Shown here: positions 1 through 7,863 of the stretch, one piece after another
How positions within the stretch are numbered: the stretch's first letter is position 1
How the letters are laid out: every line of letters begins with the position of its first letter
Assembly (NCBI RefSeq): GCF_016775705.1
Contig: NZ_CP068760.1
Location: 1,922,001-1,986,000 of the forward strand
Origin: Chryseobacterium cucumeris
Lineage (GTDB): Bacteria > Bacteroidota > Bacteroidia > Flavobacteriales > Weeksellaceae
Reading direction: 5' to 3'
Length of the DNA: 64,000 bases
Program-made: the position numbers and the translations under genes
Notes under the pieces: model-generated
Seen by the model: only the letters and a program-made list of their open reading frames with translations
Told to the model about the DNA's origin: nothing
The model's database searches: none

Positions 1-2705
1 TTCAGTTCAGGACTTGTATCTATAGCCCAGGTAACTTCATTGAATTTTACCTCGGTAGGTTCAAACCTGAATACATAATCACCAGCTGCATCCGTGGACT
101 GATCTACATTGATTGCATATTCCTTAAGCTTTTCGTTAAGCTCATCATCAGGACTTCCATGCTTGAACACGGTTGCTAAATGAAGTGTATTTCCATTTTC
201 ATTATTCCCTTTAAGCTCAAAATCTTTAATTACATTTTTATTATAAATGACCCTGTTGATCTTAGCATACAATTGCTGGTTAAGGTCACCTGTGTTAATT
301 CTCACTTTAACACTATCCACCATTGCACTGTCTCTGCTGAGATTTTTTCGGTCATTAATTTTATAATCAGGATTTGAAGATGCCAGCGCCTGATCAGCAT
401 CTGTAATCTCCTCTTCCTTGGTCATTATATATTTTAAAGATGCCGCATCAAGATTCAGGATCAGGTTGTTGGAATTCCCATCATATTCCCCTTCTACAAG
501 AGCTCCCTGTGGTAATCTCAATTCGGGTAAGAAATAATTAACAAGGCCCTGCTGGACATCAAACTTCAACGCAAAATTCTGTCCACGGTATAATTTTCTT
601 GGCGGCGGTCCCACCAATATTTTCCCTACTCCATTTTCTACCATTCCTGCAAGATCTGCAAGGTTATATTTTCCTGAGATTTTACCTGTCGCTGCTCCCG
701 GAGCATCTACATCAATGACACGACCTCCTGCTTCAACAAACGTTTTTAACCTGGCATTCGGAATATTATATTTTTGAGTAGCTGAAGCAAAGTGAAGGTT
801 ATTGGCATTCACATCTAAAGTAAGATCGTTGATAGAAGACATGGCCATTTTCCCTTCAACCTGACCACTTACCACCTGAGTGCCGGGCTTGTTGGTAAAG
901 TAATTCATGTTCAGGTAAGTAACGTCTGCATTAACGTCCATAGCGATTCTTGAAGTACTGAAATCGATCAATCCTTTGACCGTAGCTTTAGCCTGCTCAT
1001 CATTAACAGTGATGAGTCCGTTATATTTTTTATGATCCAATAAACCATCCAGATACAGATTATTGATCGTTTTATCCATAATTTCAATACTGGCAATCTG
1101 AGATTTCGTAGTCAGACGCATGGTATTGACGTCAAAACTTTGTCCGTTAAGATCAAATTTACCGGAAATTAAGCCTACCGATTTATTCTTAGTGATGACT
1201 GAGGTATTGAGATCTTTTACATCAAGATAACCGGAATATTTTGGCATTGCAGTGCTGTAGCCTGTCAGAGTAAGTTTCGAAATTTTCGCCTGCCCGATTC
1301 CTGTCATTAAATTACCATTATCCACATAAATTTGCTCAGGATTCACTTTTGCGGTTCCGTTATATTTCAGTTTTCCGAAATCATCTGCAAAGTTCTTCAT
1401 CTTTTTGGAGATGAATGAAGGCATCATGGCTTTTAAATCCTTGTACGTAAAATCTGTTGAAAGATCTTTTGTTTCAATAGCAAAATTTCCTTTCAGCAGA
1501 TTGTCAACCTTCATCGTTTTGGTAGCAATATTGACGTCAGGATTTCTGATCAGAAAGTTCTCCAGGTGGAATTTATTCAATGGCCCTGTCATTACCCCGG
1601 AAAGATTGAAGGGTTTGATATTATCCCAGTTGGTTACAAAATAACTGATATCATATCCGCTTAGCTGGCTTCCCTGTTTAATATTCATATCCCAGCGTAC
1701 TTTGTCTGCAAAATCTGCCCAGGATCCGTCGTGAAGATTAAATTTGATATCTCCCTGAAGTAAGGTATGATCCGTATTCAGGGTAAGGTCTTTTAACGAC
1801 AAAAACTGCTTCGTTAGAGAAAGTTCTGTTGAAAAGGTATCCACAAAGTGAGATTTTCCCCACCTTGAAGTTACAAATGACATATTATTAATCAACGCCG
1901 AAACATTCGGTCCGTTGACTTTTACGTTCGGTGCTTTTAAATTGAATTTTGTTGCGGTAAGCCATTTTCCCTGTTCTCCGGGAGAATTTTCATTAACGAT
2001 GGAAACCTTAGAATCAATAATCTGAATTCTGGAATTCAGTTGAAAAGGAGGTTTCTTGGGATCTCTTTTCTTACCATTGTCAAAGAGTTCTACAAACCTT
2101 ACAAAATTGGATATACTGTCTCCTTTATAAGTAATCACCTTTACATCGGCATTCACAAGAGCCAGAGAGTTAAAACTTAGAGAATTGCTGCTTCCTGAGA
2201 TGGCATTTACTGCCAGAGATATCCAGTCTGAATCTGCGCGAAACTCACGGGCTGTAATAAAATCAAAACCTTTATAATCTTTTACTTTTAAGCCTTTAAT
2301 GGTTACATCACCGAAGTAATTTACATCTACACTTTCTGTAGAAAAATCAGATTTAAAATCGTTATTAACAAGCTTCAGAGCCTGATCAGCAGCCCATCTT
2401 TTTGTTACCGGAAGGTTGATGGCAATAAGGACTCCACCTACAAGGAAAATACCCAGCCAAAAGAGAATCAGGAGCAGTTTTGCCCACCAGGTATAGCTGG
2501 TAACATCCTTTACAGCCTGTTTCCCAAATTCTTCAGCTGTTTCTACAGGATGATGTATCGCATCCGAAGCAAGCTCAGAGGCTTCTTTTACTGTTTCCCT
2601 TACTTTTCCCTCTACATTTTCAACAGTTTTCTGTACCTGATCCCCTAGGTTTTCAGCTACTGATTTTTTATTCTCATTCTCGTTATTATTCTCTAACTTT
2701 GCCAT
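1..2705 (-). CDS. TamB/AsmA-like envelope biogenesis protein (5' part; runs off the left edge)
   Basis: An open frame of about 900 codons runs from an ATG at 2705 to the window edge with no stop codon. After a charged, Lys/Glu/Val-rich N-terminal stretch of about 70 residues comes one hydrophobic segment (WWAKLLLILFWLGIFLVGG, roughly residues 74-92). Then follows a long beta-rich periplasmic region with AsmA/TamB-type repeats. Proteins of this class are inner-membrane-anchored and span the periplasm, and are tied to lipid transport or outer-membrane protein assembly. The diagnostic C-terminal TamB domain would lie outside the window, so AsmA versus TamB is not settled here. The start codon is only four bases from the divergent tsaD start, an arrangement I recall from other flavobacteria. 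The cytosolic N-terminal extension is unusual, because TamB normally begins with its membrane anchor. Confidence 0.8.
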   Translation of the reverse strand, partial: MAKLENNNENENKKSVAENLGDQVQKTVENVEGKVRETVKEASELASDAIHHPVETAEEFGKQAVKDVTSYTWWAKLLLILFWLGIFLVGGVLIAINLPVTKRWAADQALKLVNNDFKSDFSTESVDVNYFGDVTIKGLKVKDYKGFDFITAREFRADSDWISLAVNAISGSSNSLSFNSLALVNADVKVITYKGDSISNFVRFVELFDNGKKRDPKKPPFQLNSRIQIIDSKVSIVNENSPGEQGKWLTATKFNLKAPNVKVNGPNVSALINNMSFVTSRWGKSHFVDTFSTELSLTKQFLSLKDLTLNTDHTLLQGDIKFNLHDGSWADFADKVRWDMNIKQGSQLSGYDISYFVTNWDNIKPFNLSGVMTGPLNKFHLENFLIRNPDVNIATKTMKVDNLLKGNFAIETKDLSTDFTYKDLKAMMPSFISKKMKNFADDFGKLKYNGTAKVNPEQIYVDNGNLMTGIGQAKISKLTLTGYSTAMPKYSGYLDVKDLNTSVITKNKSVGLISGKFDLNGQSFDVNTMRLTTKSQIASIEIMDKTINNLYLDGLLDHKKYNGLITVNDEQAKATVKGLIDFSTSRIAMDVNADVTYLNMNYFTNKPGTQVVSGQVEGKMAMSSINDLTLDVNANNLHFASATQKYNIPNARLKTFVEAGGRVIDVDAPGAATGKISGKYNLADLAGMVENGVGKILVGPPPRKLYRGQNFALKFDVQQGLVNYFLPELRLPQGALVEGEYDGNSNNLILNLDAASLKYIMTKEEEITDADQALASSNPDYKINDRKNLSRDSAMVDSVKVRINTGDLNQQLYAKINRVIYNKNVIKDFELKGNNENGNTLHLATVFKHGSPDDELNEKLKEYAINVDQSTDAAGDYVFRFEPTEVKFNEVTWAIDTSPEL
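2694..2701 (+). promoter_or_regulatory. Putative -7 element (TAACTTTG) for tsaD inside tamB codons 2-4
   Basis: TAACTTTG matches the Bacteroidota -7 consensus TANNTTTG exactly and is the antisense of tamB codons 2-4. Transcription would begin within a few bases of the tsaD ATG at 2710, which implies a leaderless or nearly leaderless mRNA. I see no clear TTG at -33. Confidence 0.45.
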
Positions 2706-2709
2706 TATT

Positions 2710-3726
2710 ATGAGCGACTCTATAATTTTAGGTATTGAATCGTCCTGTGACGACACCTCAGCAGCTATCATCAAGGGAAATTCTATTCTTTCAAACATTG
2801 CCGCGAACCAGGCCATCCACAAAGAATATGGCGGCGTTGTCCCTGAATTGGCTTCACGAGCCCATCAGCAAAATATTATCCCCGTTGTTGAAAAATCTTT
2901 TTCTAAAGCAAATATACAACAAAATGCTATCTCTGCTATAGGATTTACTCGCGGACCGGGACTTTTAGGATCTCTTCTTGTAGGAACATCATTTGCTAAG
3001 TCTTTGGCGATGAGCCTGAATGTACCTTTGATTGAAGTAAATCACCTTCAAGCCCACATTCTGGCCCATTTCATCGAGGATGCAAATCCTGTGCCGCCTA
3101 CCTTTCCTTTTTTATGCCTTACCGTAAGCGGCGGACATACCATGATTGTATTGGTAAAAGACTATTTTGATATGGAAATCATCGGCAAAACCATTGATGA
3201 TGCAGCAGGAGAAGCTTTTGATAAAATCGGAAAGATTTTTGACCTTGATTACCCTGCAGGCCCCATCATCGACAGATTGGCTAAGGAAGGAAATCCCGAT
3301 GCTTTTACATTCAACAAACCGAAACTGGAAAACTACGATTATTCTTTCAGCGGTATTAAAACTTCCGTGCTGTATTTCATTCAGAAAGAAGTCAGAAAAA
3401 ACCCGGAATTCATCAAGGAAAATCTTAATGATCTATGTGCATCTGTACAGAAATCCATCATTGAAATCCTGATGAATAAACTTGAAAAAGCAGCCAAAGA
3501 TCTCGATGTAAATCAGGTCGCTATTGCAGGAGGTGTATCTGCCAATTCCGCACTTAGAAAAGCAATGGAAGACAACAAAGAAAGACTGGGATGGAGTATT
3601 TATATTCCAAAATTCGAATATACTACAGATAATGCAGCCATGATTGCCATGGTAGCAAAACTGAAGTTTGAACGTGGAGAATTTACCGATCTGAGAACTT
3701 CCGCAACGGCAAAATACGATTTATGA
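2710..3726 (+). CDS. tsaD: tRNA N6-adenosine threonylcarbamoyltransferase TsaD
   Basis: TsaD transfers the threonylcarbamoyl group to A37 of ANN-decoding tRNAs (t6A), working in the cytoplasm with TsaB and TsaE. The 338 aa are the normal family length. The N-terminus ILGIESSCDDTSAA is typical of the Kae1/TsaD ASKHA fold. The metal-binding HxxxH is at His112/His116 (NHLQAH), followed by a glycine-rich loop TVSGGHTM near residue 140 and the late motif TTDNAAMIA near 313. It heads a three-gene operon: its TGA overlaps the ATG of the next gene by four bases. MtaB at 36459-37805 would methylthiolate the t6A made by this enzyme. Confidence 0.97.
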   Translation: MSDSIILGIESSCDDTSAAIIKGNSILSNIAANQAIHKEYGGVVPELASRAHQQNIIPVVEKSFSKANIQQNAISAIGFTRGPGLLGSLLVGTSFAKSLAMSLNVPLIEVNHLQAHILAHFIEDANPVPPTFPFLCLTVSGGHTMIVLVKDYFDMEIIGKTIDDAAGEAFDKIGKIFDLDYPAGPIIDRLAKEGNPDAFTFNKPKLENYDYSFSGIKTSVLYFIQKEVRKNPEFIKENLNDLCASVQKSIIEILMNKLEKAAKDLDVNQVAIAGGVSANSALRKAMEDNKERLGWSIYIPKFEYTTDNAAMIAMVAKLKFERGEFTDLRTSATAKYDL

Positions 3727-4118
3727 AAATACTCTTAGAAGAAAAAGTACTGGGAACACATTCTAAAAAGAACTCAAAATATTACTGGGTATTGGAAACT
3801 ATCACAGGAAGACATGAGGGCTCAGAAACTTTTTCAGAGTTTAACGGAGAAAGTTCTGAGACTGGATATATTCAGGATATCAAAGAAGAAGTTTTAAAAT
3901 TAATTAATTCTGAACATCTTTTTAGTTTTCCCTATATTCCAAAAGAAGGAGATTATTTATCCATCAAAAATAATTTGAGAAAACAGGAATATTTAAATCT
4001 GATTTTCATTAATAATGTATGGATAGAAGAAATATACATGTGTTCTTACCGGGAATGTGATACAGATATATATACAACCATCAAAACAGGAGTAGCATTT
4101 ATAAACCAGGATATATGA
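3723..4118 (+). CDS. Conserved-looking hypothetical protein, 131 aa, coupled between tsaD and rsmE
   Basis: I do not recognise this family. The protein is soluble, with no signal peptide or membrane segment, and is rich in Glu, Ile, Tyr and Asn. Short stretches such as FSFPYIPKEGDYLSI and LIFINNVWIEEIYM suggest a small alpha/beta fold. Cys127-type metal clusters are absent; only two scattered cysteines occur. Its ATG overlaps the tsaD stop by four bases (ATGA) and its own stop overlaps the rsmE start in the same way. It is therefore very probably translated, and coupled to two RNA-modification genes. Any role in RNA modification is inferred from position alone. Confidence 0.8.
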   Translation: MKILLEEKVLGTHSKKNSKYYWVLETITGRHEGSETFSEFNGESSETGYIQDIKEEVLKLINSEHLFSFPYIPKEGDYLSIKNNLRKQEYLNLIFINNVWIEEIYMCSYRECDTDIYTTIKTGVAFINQDI

Positions 4119-4810
4119 AACTATTCTACGGAGACATCAACAGAAATAAAGTTATAATCAACGACGAAGAACAGCAGCATATTGTAAAAGTTCTTCGCAT
4201 GAGAGATGGTGAAACGATTCACGTGACGGATGGAAAGGGAAAACTGGCTTCCGGAAAACTGATTATAGAAGGCAAGAAAGCGGGGATTGAAGTTTCTGAG
4301 ATCAAAGAAAATCTGCCGGAATTCAATCCTCAACTTCATATTGCGATTGCTCCCACCAAGAATATTGACAGAATTGAATTTTTTGTGGAAAAAGCGGTGG
4401 AAATGGGGATTTCAGAAATAAGCATTATTATCACTGAAAAAACGGAGCGTAAAAACATCAACATCGATAAAATCAGGAAACAGGCTGTTGCAGCATCCAA
4501 GCAGAGCCTGAGATTTCATTTTCCGGTGATCAATGATGCTGTAAAACTGACGGATTTTCTGAAAAATATTGATCCGGAGCATACCTTTGTAGCGCATTGC
4601 CATCAGAATCTGGAAAGAATTGATCTTAAAAATATTCCTCAGCTGAAGCAGCTTACTTTTTTAATAGGCCCCGAAGGTGATTTTTCTGAAAAGGAGATTG
4701 CATTTCTGGCAGAAAACAAAGTAAGAGCGGTTTCTCTAGGAAGTCAAAGACTGAGAACGGAAACGGCGGGAGTTTTTGTGGCCGCATGGAATTATTACAA
4801 TATGATATAA
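4115..4810 (+). CDS. rsmE: 16S rRNA m3U1498 methyltransferase RsmE
   Basis: This SPOUT methyltransferase methylates N3 of U1498 in 16S rRNA in the 30S subunit. At 231 aa it has the usual length: an N-terminal PUA-like domain (about 1-70) and a C-terminal trefoil-knot SAM domain. Signature segments are VEMGISEI (95-102), the knot motif LIGPEGDFS (183-191) and LGSQRLRTETA (208-218). Translation is coupled to the upstream 131-aa gene through an ATGA overlap. A strong hairpin with T-runs on both sides follows the stop. Confidence 0.96.
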   Translation: MKLFYGDINRNKVIINDEEQQHIVKVLRMRDGETIHVTDGKGKLASGKLIIEGKKAGIEVSEIKENLPEFNPQLHIAIAPTKNIDRIEFFVEKAVEMGISEISIIITEKTERKNINIDKIRKQAVAASKQSLRFHFPVINDAVKLTDFLKNIDPEHTFVAHCHQNLERIDLKNIPQLKQLTFLIGPEGDFSEKEIAFLAENKVRAVSLGSQRLRTETAGVFVAAWNYYNMI

Positions 4811-4818
4811 ATACAAAA

Positions 4819-4850
4819 CGAGAAGGCACAAAACCTTCTCATTTTTATTT
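4819..4850. terminator. Bidirectional terminator between rsmE and trmH-like gene
   Basis: A 7-bp inverted repeat GAGAAGG/CCTTCTC (4820-4826 and 4834-4840) is followed by ATTTTTATTT on the plus strand and preceded by an A-run. It can end both convergent transcripts. Confidence 0.8.
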
Positions 4851-4857
4851 CAGATTA

Positions 4858-5538
4858 CTATTTCCAGTCAATATTATTTTCTCTCAGATATTTTTCAAAA
4901 ATCTGCTGTCCGCTTCTGATTGAATTGACAGCCCAAAGGATTTGCATCCTTAAAAGTTTTTCTTCATTCAGTTTATAATCAATCCCAGACTTTATCAGCT
5001 TTTGTTTCAGTTCGTACATACAAATGGAAGCCGCTACAGAAACATTGAAGCTTCTTGTAAAGCCATACATTGGGATGGCCAGTGTTTCATCAGCAAAATC
5101 TAAAATCTCCTGGGAAACGCCCTCCATTTCAGTTCCAAAAACCAAAGCAATGGGTTCTGTTATTTCATATTCAGGTAACATTTTAGCGTTCTTTTCCAGC
5201 GAAACAACCACTATTTTATATCCGCGGTCTTTAATATTCTGGAAAGATTCCATATTTCGGGGAAGTTTTTCTACCTCAACCCAGGTATCAGCTCCTTTTG
5301 TTACACGAAGATTGGGTTCAAAACTGTATTCTTCCTGCAAAGCCACTACTTTATGGAAACCACAGGCTTCCACAGAACGTACAATGGCTGCTGCATTTCT
5401 AAACTGATAGATATCTTCCACCACCGGAAGGACAAAGTCTGAACTTTCCTGAGAAAAATGTTCAATTTTCTCGAGCCTTTCTTCGGTTAAAAACTGTTTT
5501 AAATATTCAAAGGTTTGCGCTAAATCTTTCATCCGCAT
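4858..5538 (-). CDS. trmH: SpoU-family RNA 2'-O-methyltransferase, probably tRNA Gm18 methyltransferase TrmH
   Basis: The three SpoU/TrmH motifs are present: motif 1 FRNAAAIVRSVEACG (46-60, with the catalytic Arg), motif 2 LVFGTEMEGVS (132-142) and motif 3 IPMYGFTRSFNVSVAAS (155-171). The size (226 aa) and the lack of an N-terminal RNA-binding extension fit TrmH, which methylates the ribose of G18 in tRNA, better than RlmB. The exact target cannot be read from sequence. An ATG two codons downstream (5532) is an equally good start. It converges on rsmE over a shared terminator. Confidence 0.85.
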   Translation of the reverse strand: MRMKDLAQTFEYLKQFLTEERLEKIEHFSQESSDFVLPVVEDIYQFRNAAAIVRSVEACGFHKVVALQEEYSFEPNLRVTKGADTWVEVEKLPRNMESFQNIKDRGYKIVVVSLEKNAKMLPEYEITEPIALVFGTEMEGVSQEILDFADETLAIPMYGFTRSFNVSVAASICMYELKQKLIKSGIDYKLNEEKLLRMQILWAVNSIRSGQQIFEKYLRENNIDWK

Positions 5539-5645
5539 TTAGTTATTTTTTCAATAGCCTTATGAAACATCAGTCATTTTCATTTTATTTTTATAAAATT
5601 TCATGATAAGCGTTTCATTCATTTTCAAATCTTTGCAAATTAACG

Positions 5646-5653
5646 TAATTTTG
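5646..5653 (+). promoter_or_regulatory. Putative -7 element (TAATTTTG) for ansA
   Basis: An exact TANNTTTG match lies 45 bp upstream of the ansA ATG. No TTG lies at the expected 18-21 bp upstream, so only the -7 half is supported. Confidence 0.4.
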
Positions 5654-5697
5654 ACCTATGAACCCTAATCGGGGGCCAATTCTTAATAAATTAGTAC

Positions 5698-6714
5698 ATG
5701 AAGCGAAAAGTCCTGCTCATCTATACCGGTGGAACCATCGGAATGGAAAAAGATTATGAAACCGGAAGTCTCCGTGCCTTTGATTTTGGAAATATATTCG
5801 AAAAGATGCCTGAAATGAGGCTTATGGAATGCGAAGTCTTTGTACATCCTTTCGCCAAACCGCTGGACTCTTCGGATATGGGACCTGAAGAATGGAGAGT
5901 GATCGCTAATTATATTCACAAAAATTATAACGACTACGATGGCTTCCTGATTCTTCACGGAACGGATACCATGTCTTATACGGCATCAGCATTAAGTTTC
6001 ATGCTGAAGGGATTAAGAAAGCCTGTCATCATGACCGGCTCCCAGCTTCCGATTGGAGACCTGAGGACGGATGCCAAGGAAAATCTTCTGACCAGCCTTT
6101 ATTATGCCAGCCTTTATGAAAATGACGAAGCAGTCATTCAGGAGGTTGCCATTTATTTTGAGTACAAATTATTAAGAGGAAACAGAACGTTGAAATATTC
6201 CGCAGAATATTTTGATGCTTACGCAAGCCCGAATTACCCTATTCTAGGACAGTCCGGAGTTCATCTGAATATTATTAAAGATAACCTTTTCCGCTGTGAC
6301 CCGACAGTAGAATTTCATGTGGATGAACATATTTCCGAAGATATTTTATTTTGGAGGATTTTTCCGGGAATGCATCTGAGCCACTTCAGGGAAATTCCTA
6401 AAATGAAGGTTCTTATTCTTCAGGTGTTTGGCTCGGGAACCATTTTCAGCAGCGCCAAAACGCAGGAAACACTTCAGGAAATCCGGGATAACGGGACTGA
6501 AATTGTAGTGGTAAGTCAATGTATTTCAGGAGGCATCTCATTCGGAAAGTATGAAAACAGTAATATTTTCTCCAGAATCGGAGCGATCAGCGGAAGAGAC
6601 ATGACAGCGGAAACAGCGATTACCAAAGCCATGCACTTAATTGATAATCCAAGTTACTCCGGAAGCTTTGCCGATAACTTCACCAGAAGTCTTTGTGGAG
6701 AAATTACAGATTAA
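5698..6714 (+). CDS. ansA: Type I (cytosolic) L-asparaginase
   Basis: This enzyme hydrolyses L-asparagine to aspartate and ammonia. It has no signal peptide, which with the 338-aa length points to the cytoplasmic type I enzyme. Both threonine signature segments are seen: TGGTIG at 10-15 (nucleophile Thr) and HGTDTM at 87-92 (Thr/Asp pair). The nearby Lys of the second triad fits LPIGDLRTDAKENLL. It stands alone between the trmH-like gene and tRNA-Ser and seems to have its own promoter. Confidence 0.94.
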   Translation: MKRKVLLIYTGGTIGMEKDYETGSLRAFDFGNIFEKMPEMRLMECEVFVHPFAKPLDSSDMGPEEWRVIANYIHKNYNDYDGFLILHGTDTMSYTASALSFMLKGLRKPVIMTGSQLPIGDLRTDAKENLLTSLYYASLYENDEAVIQEVAIYFEYKLLRGNRTLKYSAEYFDAYASPNYPILGQSGVHLNIIKDNLFRCDPTVEFHVDEHISEDILFWRIFPGMHLSHFREIPKMKVLILQVFGSGTIFSSAKTQETLQEIRDNGTEIVVVSQCISGGISFGKYENSNIFSRIGAISGRDMTAETAITKAMHLIDNPSYSGSFADNFTRSLCGEITD

Positions 6715-6727
6715 TTTGTAAGAATAA

Positions 6728-6758
6728 TTTGGATATTCCAGAAAATACACTATTTTTG
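6728..6758 (+). promoter_or_regulatory. Promoter of tRNA-Ser (TTTG-N19-TATTTTTG)
   Basis: TTTG at 6728-6731 and TATTTTTG at 6751-6758 are separated by 19 bp, the classic Bacteroidota arrangement. It ends 11 bp before the mature tRNA 5' end. Confidence 0.75.
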
Positions 6759-6769
6759 CAATCTCAAAA

Positions 6770-6856
6770 AGAAAGGTGTCCGAGTGGTTGAAGGAGCTAC
6801 CCTGGAAAGGTAGTATACGGGTAACTGTATCGAGGGTTCGAATCCCTTCCTTTCTG
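6770..6856 (+). tRNA. tRNA-Ser(GGA)
   Basis: A type II cloverleaf of 87 nt folds fully. The acceptor stem is AGAAAGG/CCTTTCT with discriminator G and the anticodon stem is CTACC/GGTAG. The anticodon GGA is at 6804-6806, with a long variable arm, and the T arm is GAGGG-TTCGAAT-CCCTT. CCA is not encoded. It decodes UCC and UCU. Confidence 0.95.
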
Positions 6857-6865
6857 CAAGAAAGT

Positions 6866-6900
6866 AAAGCCTGTGCTATTAAATAGTACAGGCTTTTTTA
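6866..6900 (+). terminator. Terminator of tRNA-Ser
   Basis: A near-perfect hairpin (AGCCTGTGCTAT paired with ATAGTACAGGCT) is followed by six T. Confidence 0.85.
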
Positions 6901-7042
6901 TGATCAAGATTCTTGATTATTTTACATTCGTTCCTATAAGTATTTATACTCAGTTTAATAATTGGTCATTTATACGCTACTGCAGGTGCCTTGTTCTTCG
7001 TTACTTTGATACACAATCTAACAAACTAAAAACCAAACCAAA

Positions 7043-7459
7043 ATGACATCAACAAGTGTAAATGCAAATTCTTCAGGTCAGTTAGTACTTGGAAACGGAG
7101 CACAATTCTGGGTGTATCTTTCCCCACAAAACGATACCTCTAAAATGATTTCTACATGGCGTGTAACTTTTTCACAAGGAGACTGGAGCGACTTCATCTC
7201 AAGTGAAAATCCTACCAAACAGATTCAAACGCCCAATCTTTCGGGAATCTTCGAAATTAAAGTAGAATTATTAAGCGGTTCAACAGGTACATGGCGCCAG
7301 ATTCCACCTCAGGCTGGAAGTCATAATGAAATAGGCTGTAATTCCAACTGTGCTTCTATGGTAGGAATTGTTGCAGACAGTACAAATCCTCCTATCGGAG
7401 CTATTAATGCCCATTTCTGGACAACATGGGATGCTATGTGCGGAGTAAGACAGAATTAA
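7043..7459 (+). CDS. Hypothetical protein, 138 aa, monocistronic
   Basis: I do not recognise this protein. It has no signal peptide or membrane segment and is rich in Ser, Thr, Asn, Gly and Trp. Alternating hydrophobic strands (QFWVYLSP, WRVTFSQGDW, IFEIKVELL, GAINAHFWTTW) suggest a small beta-sandwich. Cysteines occur as CNSNC in the middle and one near the C-terminus. It is an isolated gene, with about 140 bp of leader region and a strong hairpin after the stop, so it is probably its own transcription unit. The translation start is supported by an A-rich leader immediately before the ATG. No function is proposed. Confidence 0.7.
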   Translation: MTSTSVNANSSGQLVLGNGAQFWVYLSPQNDTSKMISTWRVTFSQGDWSDFISSENPTKQIQTPNLSGIFEIKVELLSGSTGTWRQIPPQAGSHNEIGCNSNCASMVGIVADSTNPPIGAINAHFWTTWDAMCGVRQN

Positions 7460-7484
7460 TAGTAAATAAACCAGTCCATAAACC

Positions 7485-7520
7485 AAATTGCCACAGTATT
7501 TATATTGTGGCAATTTACTT
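7485..7520 (+). terminator. Terminator of the 138-aa gene
   Basis: Perfect 11-bp stem AAATTGCCACA/TGTGGCAATTT (7485-7495, 7506-7516) with a T-rich tail ACTTTA. Confidence 0.65.
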
Positions 7521-7863
7521 TATATACCATACAAAATCAAATAATTACACAGTAAACCAATAAATACATAGTGCTTTTCCACAAACTACTAACAAGTTAC
7601 TCACATTTTATCCACAATTAAAATATTATTACAACATTAAGTTTTCCATTAGAATCTTATTCCTAATTCTATCCTAAATCAGGCCTTTACTTTGTCTTGT
7701 TTTTAAACAGTATTAAAAGATTTTGAATAAACATTCTATGAACAAAGCCTCTAATTTTGCTATTATAAAGTATTCTCTCTGCGTATCAACAGTATTCTTA
7801 TCCGTCTCATGGTTTCGCAGCTATTTAAGATTAACAGTAAAACAGTTATCCATACTATTGAGC
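7517..7863 (+). other. AT-rich leader/intergenic region with two DnaA-box-like sites
   Basis: This gap holds no convincing gene. It contains TTTTCCACA (7575-7583) and TTATCCACA (7608-7616), both matching TTWTNCACA in the same orientation 33 bp apart. It also has a near match TTATCCATA around 7849 and a TAATTTTG promoter element at 7752-7759. The rest is featureless AT-rich sequence. Confidence 0.4.
7752..7759 (+). promoter_or_regulatory. Putative -7 element (TAATTTTG) for the DUF2490 gene
   Basis: An exact TANNTTTG match lies 104 bp upstream of the ATG at 7864. It lies inside the 5' extension of the longer reading frame (TTG start at 7723), which argues that this extension is not translated. 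The -33 TTG is not well placed. Confidence 0.4.

Noticed and set aside
5024..5407. 127-aa plus-strand open frame opposite the trmH-like gene
   Set aside because: Antisense shadow of a gene with all three SpoU motifs; no promoter or family resemblance.
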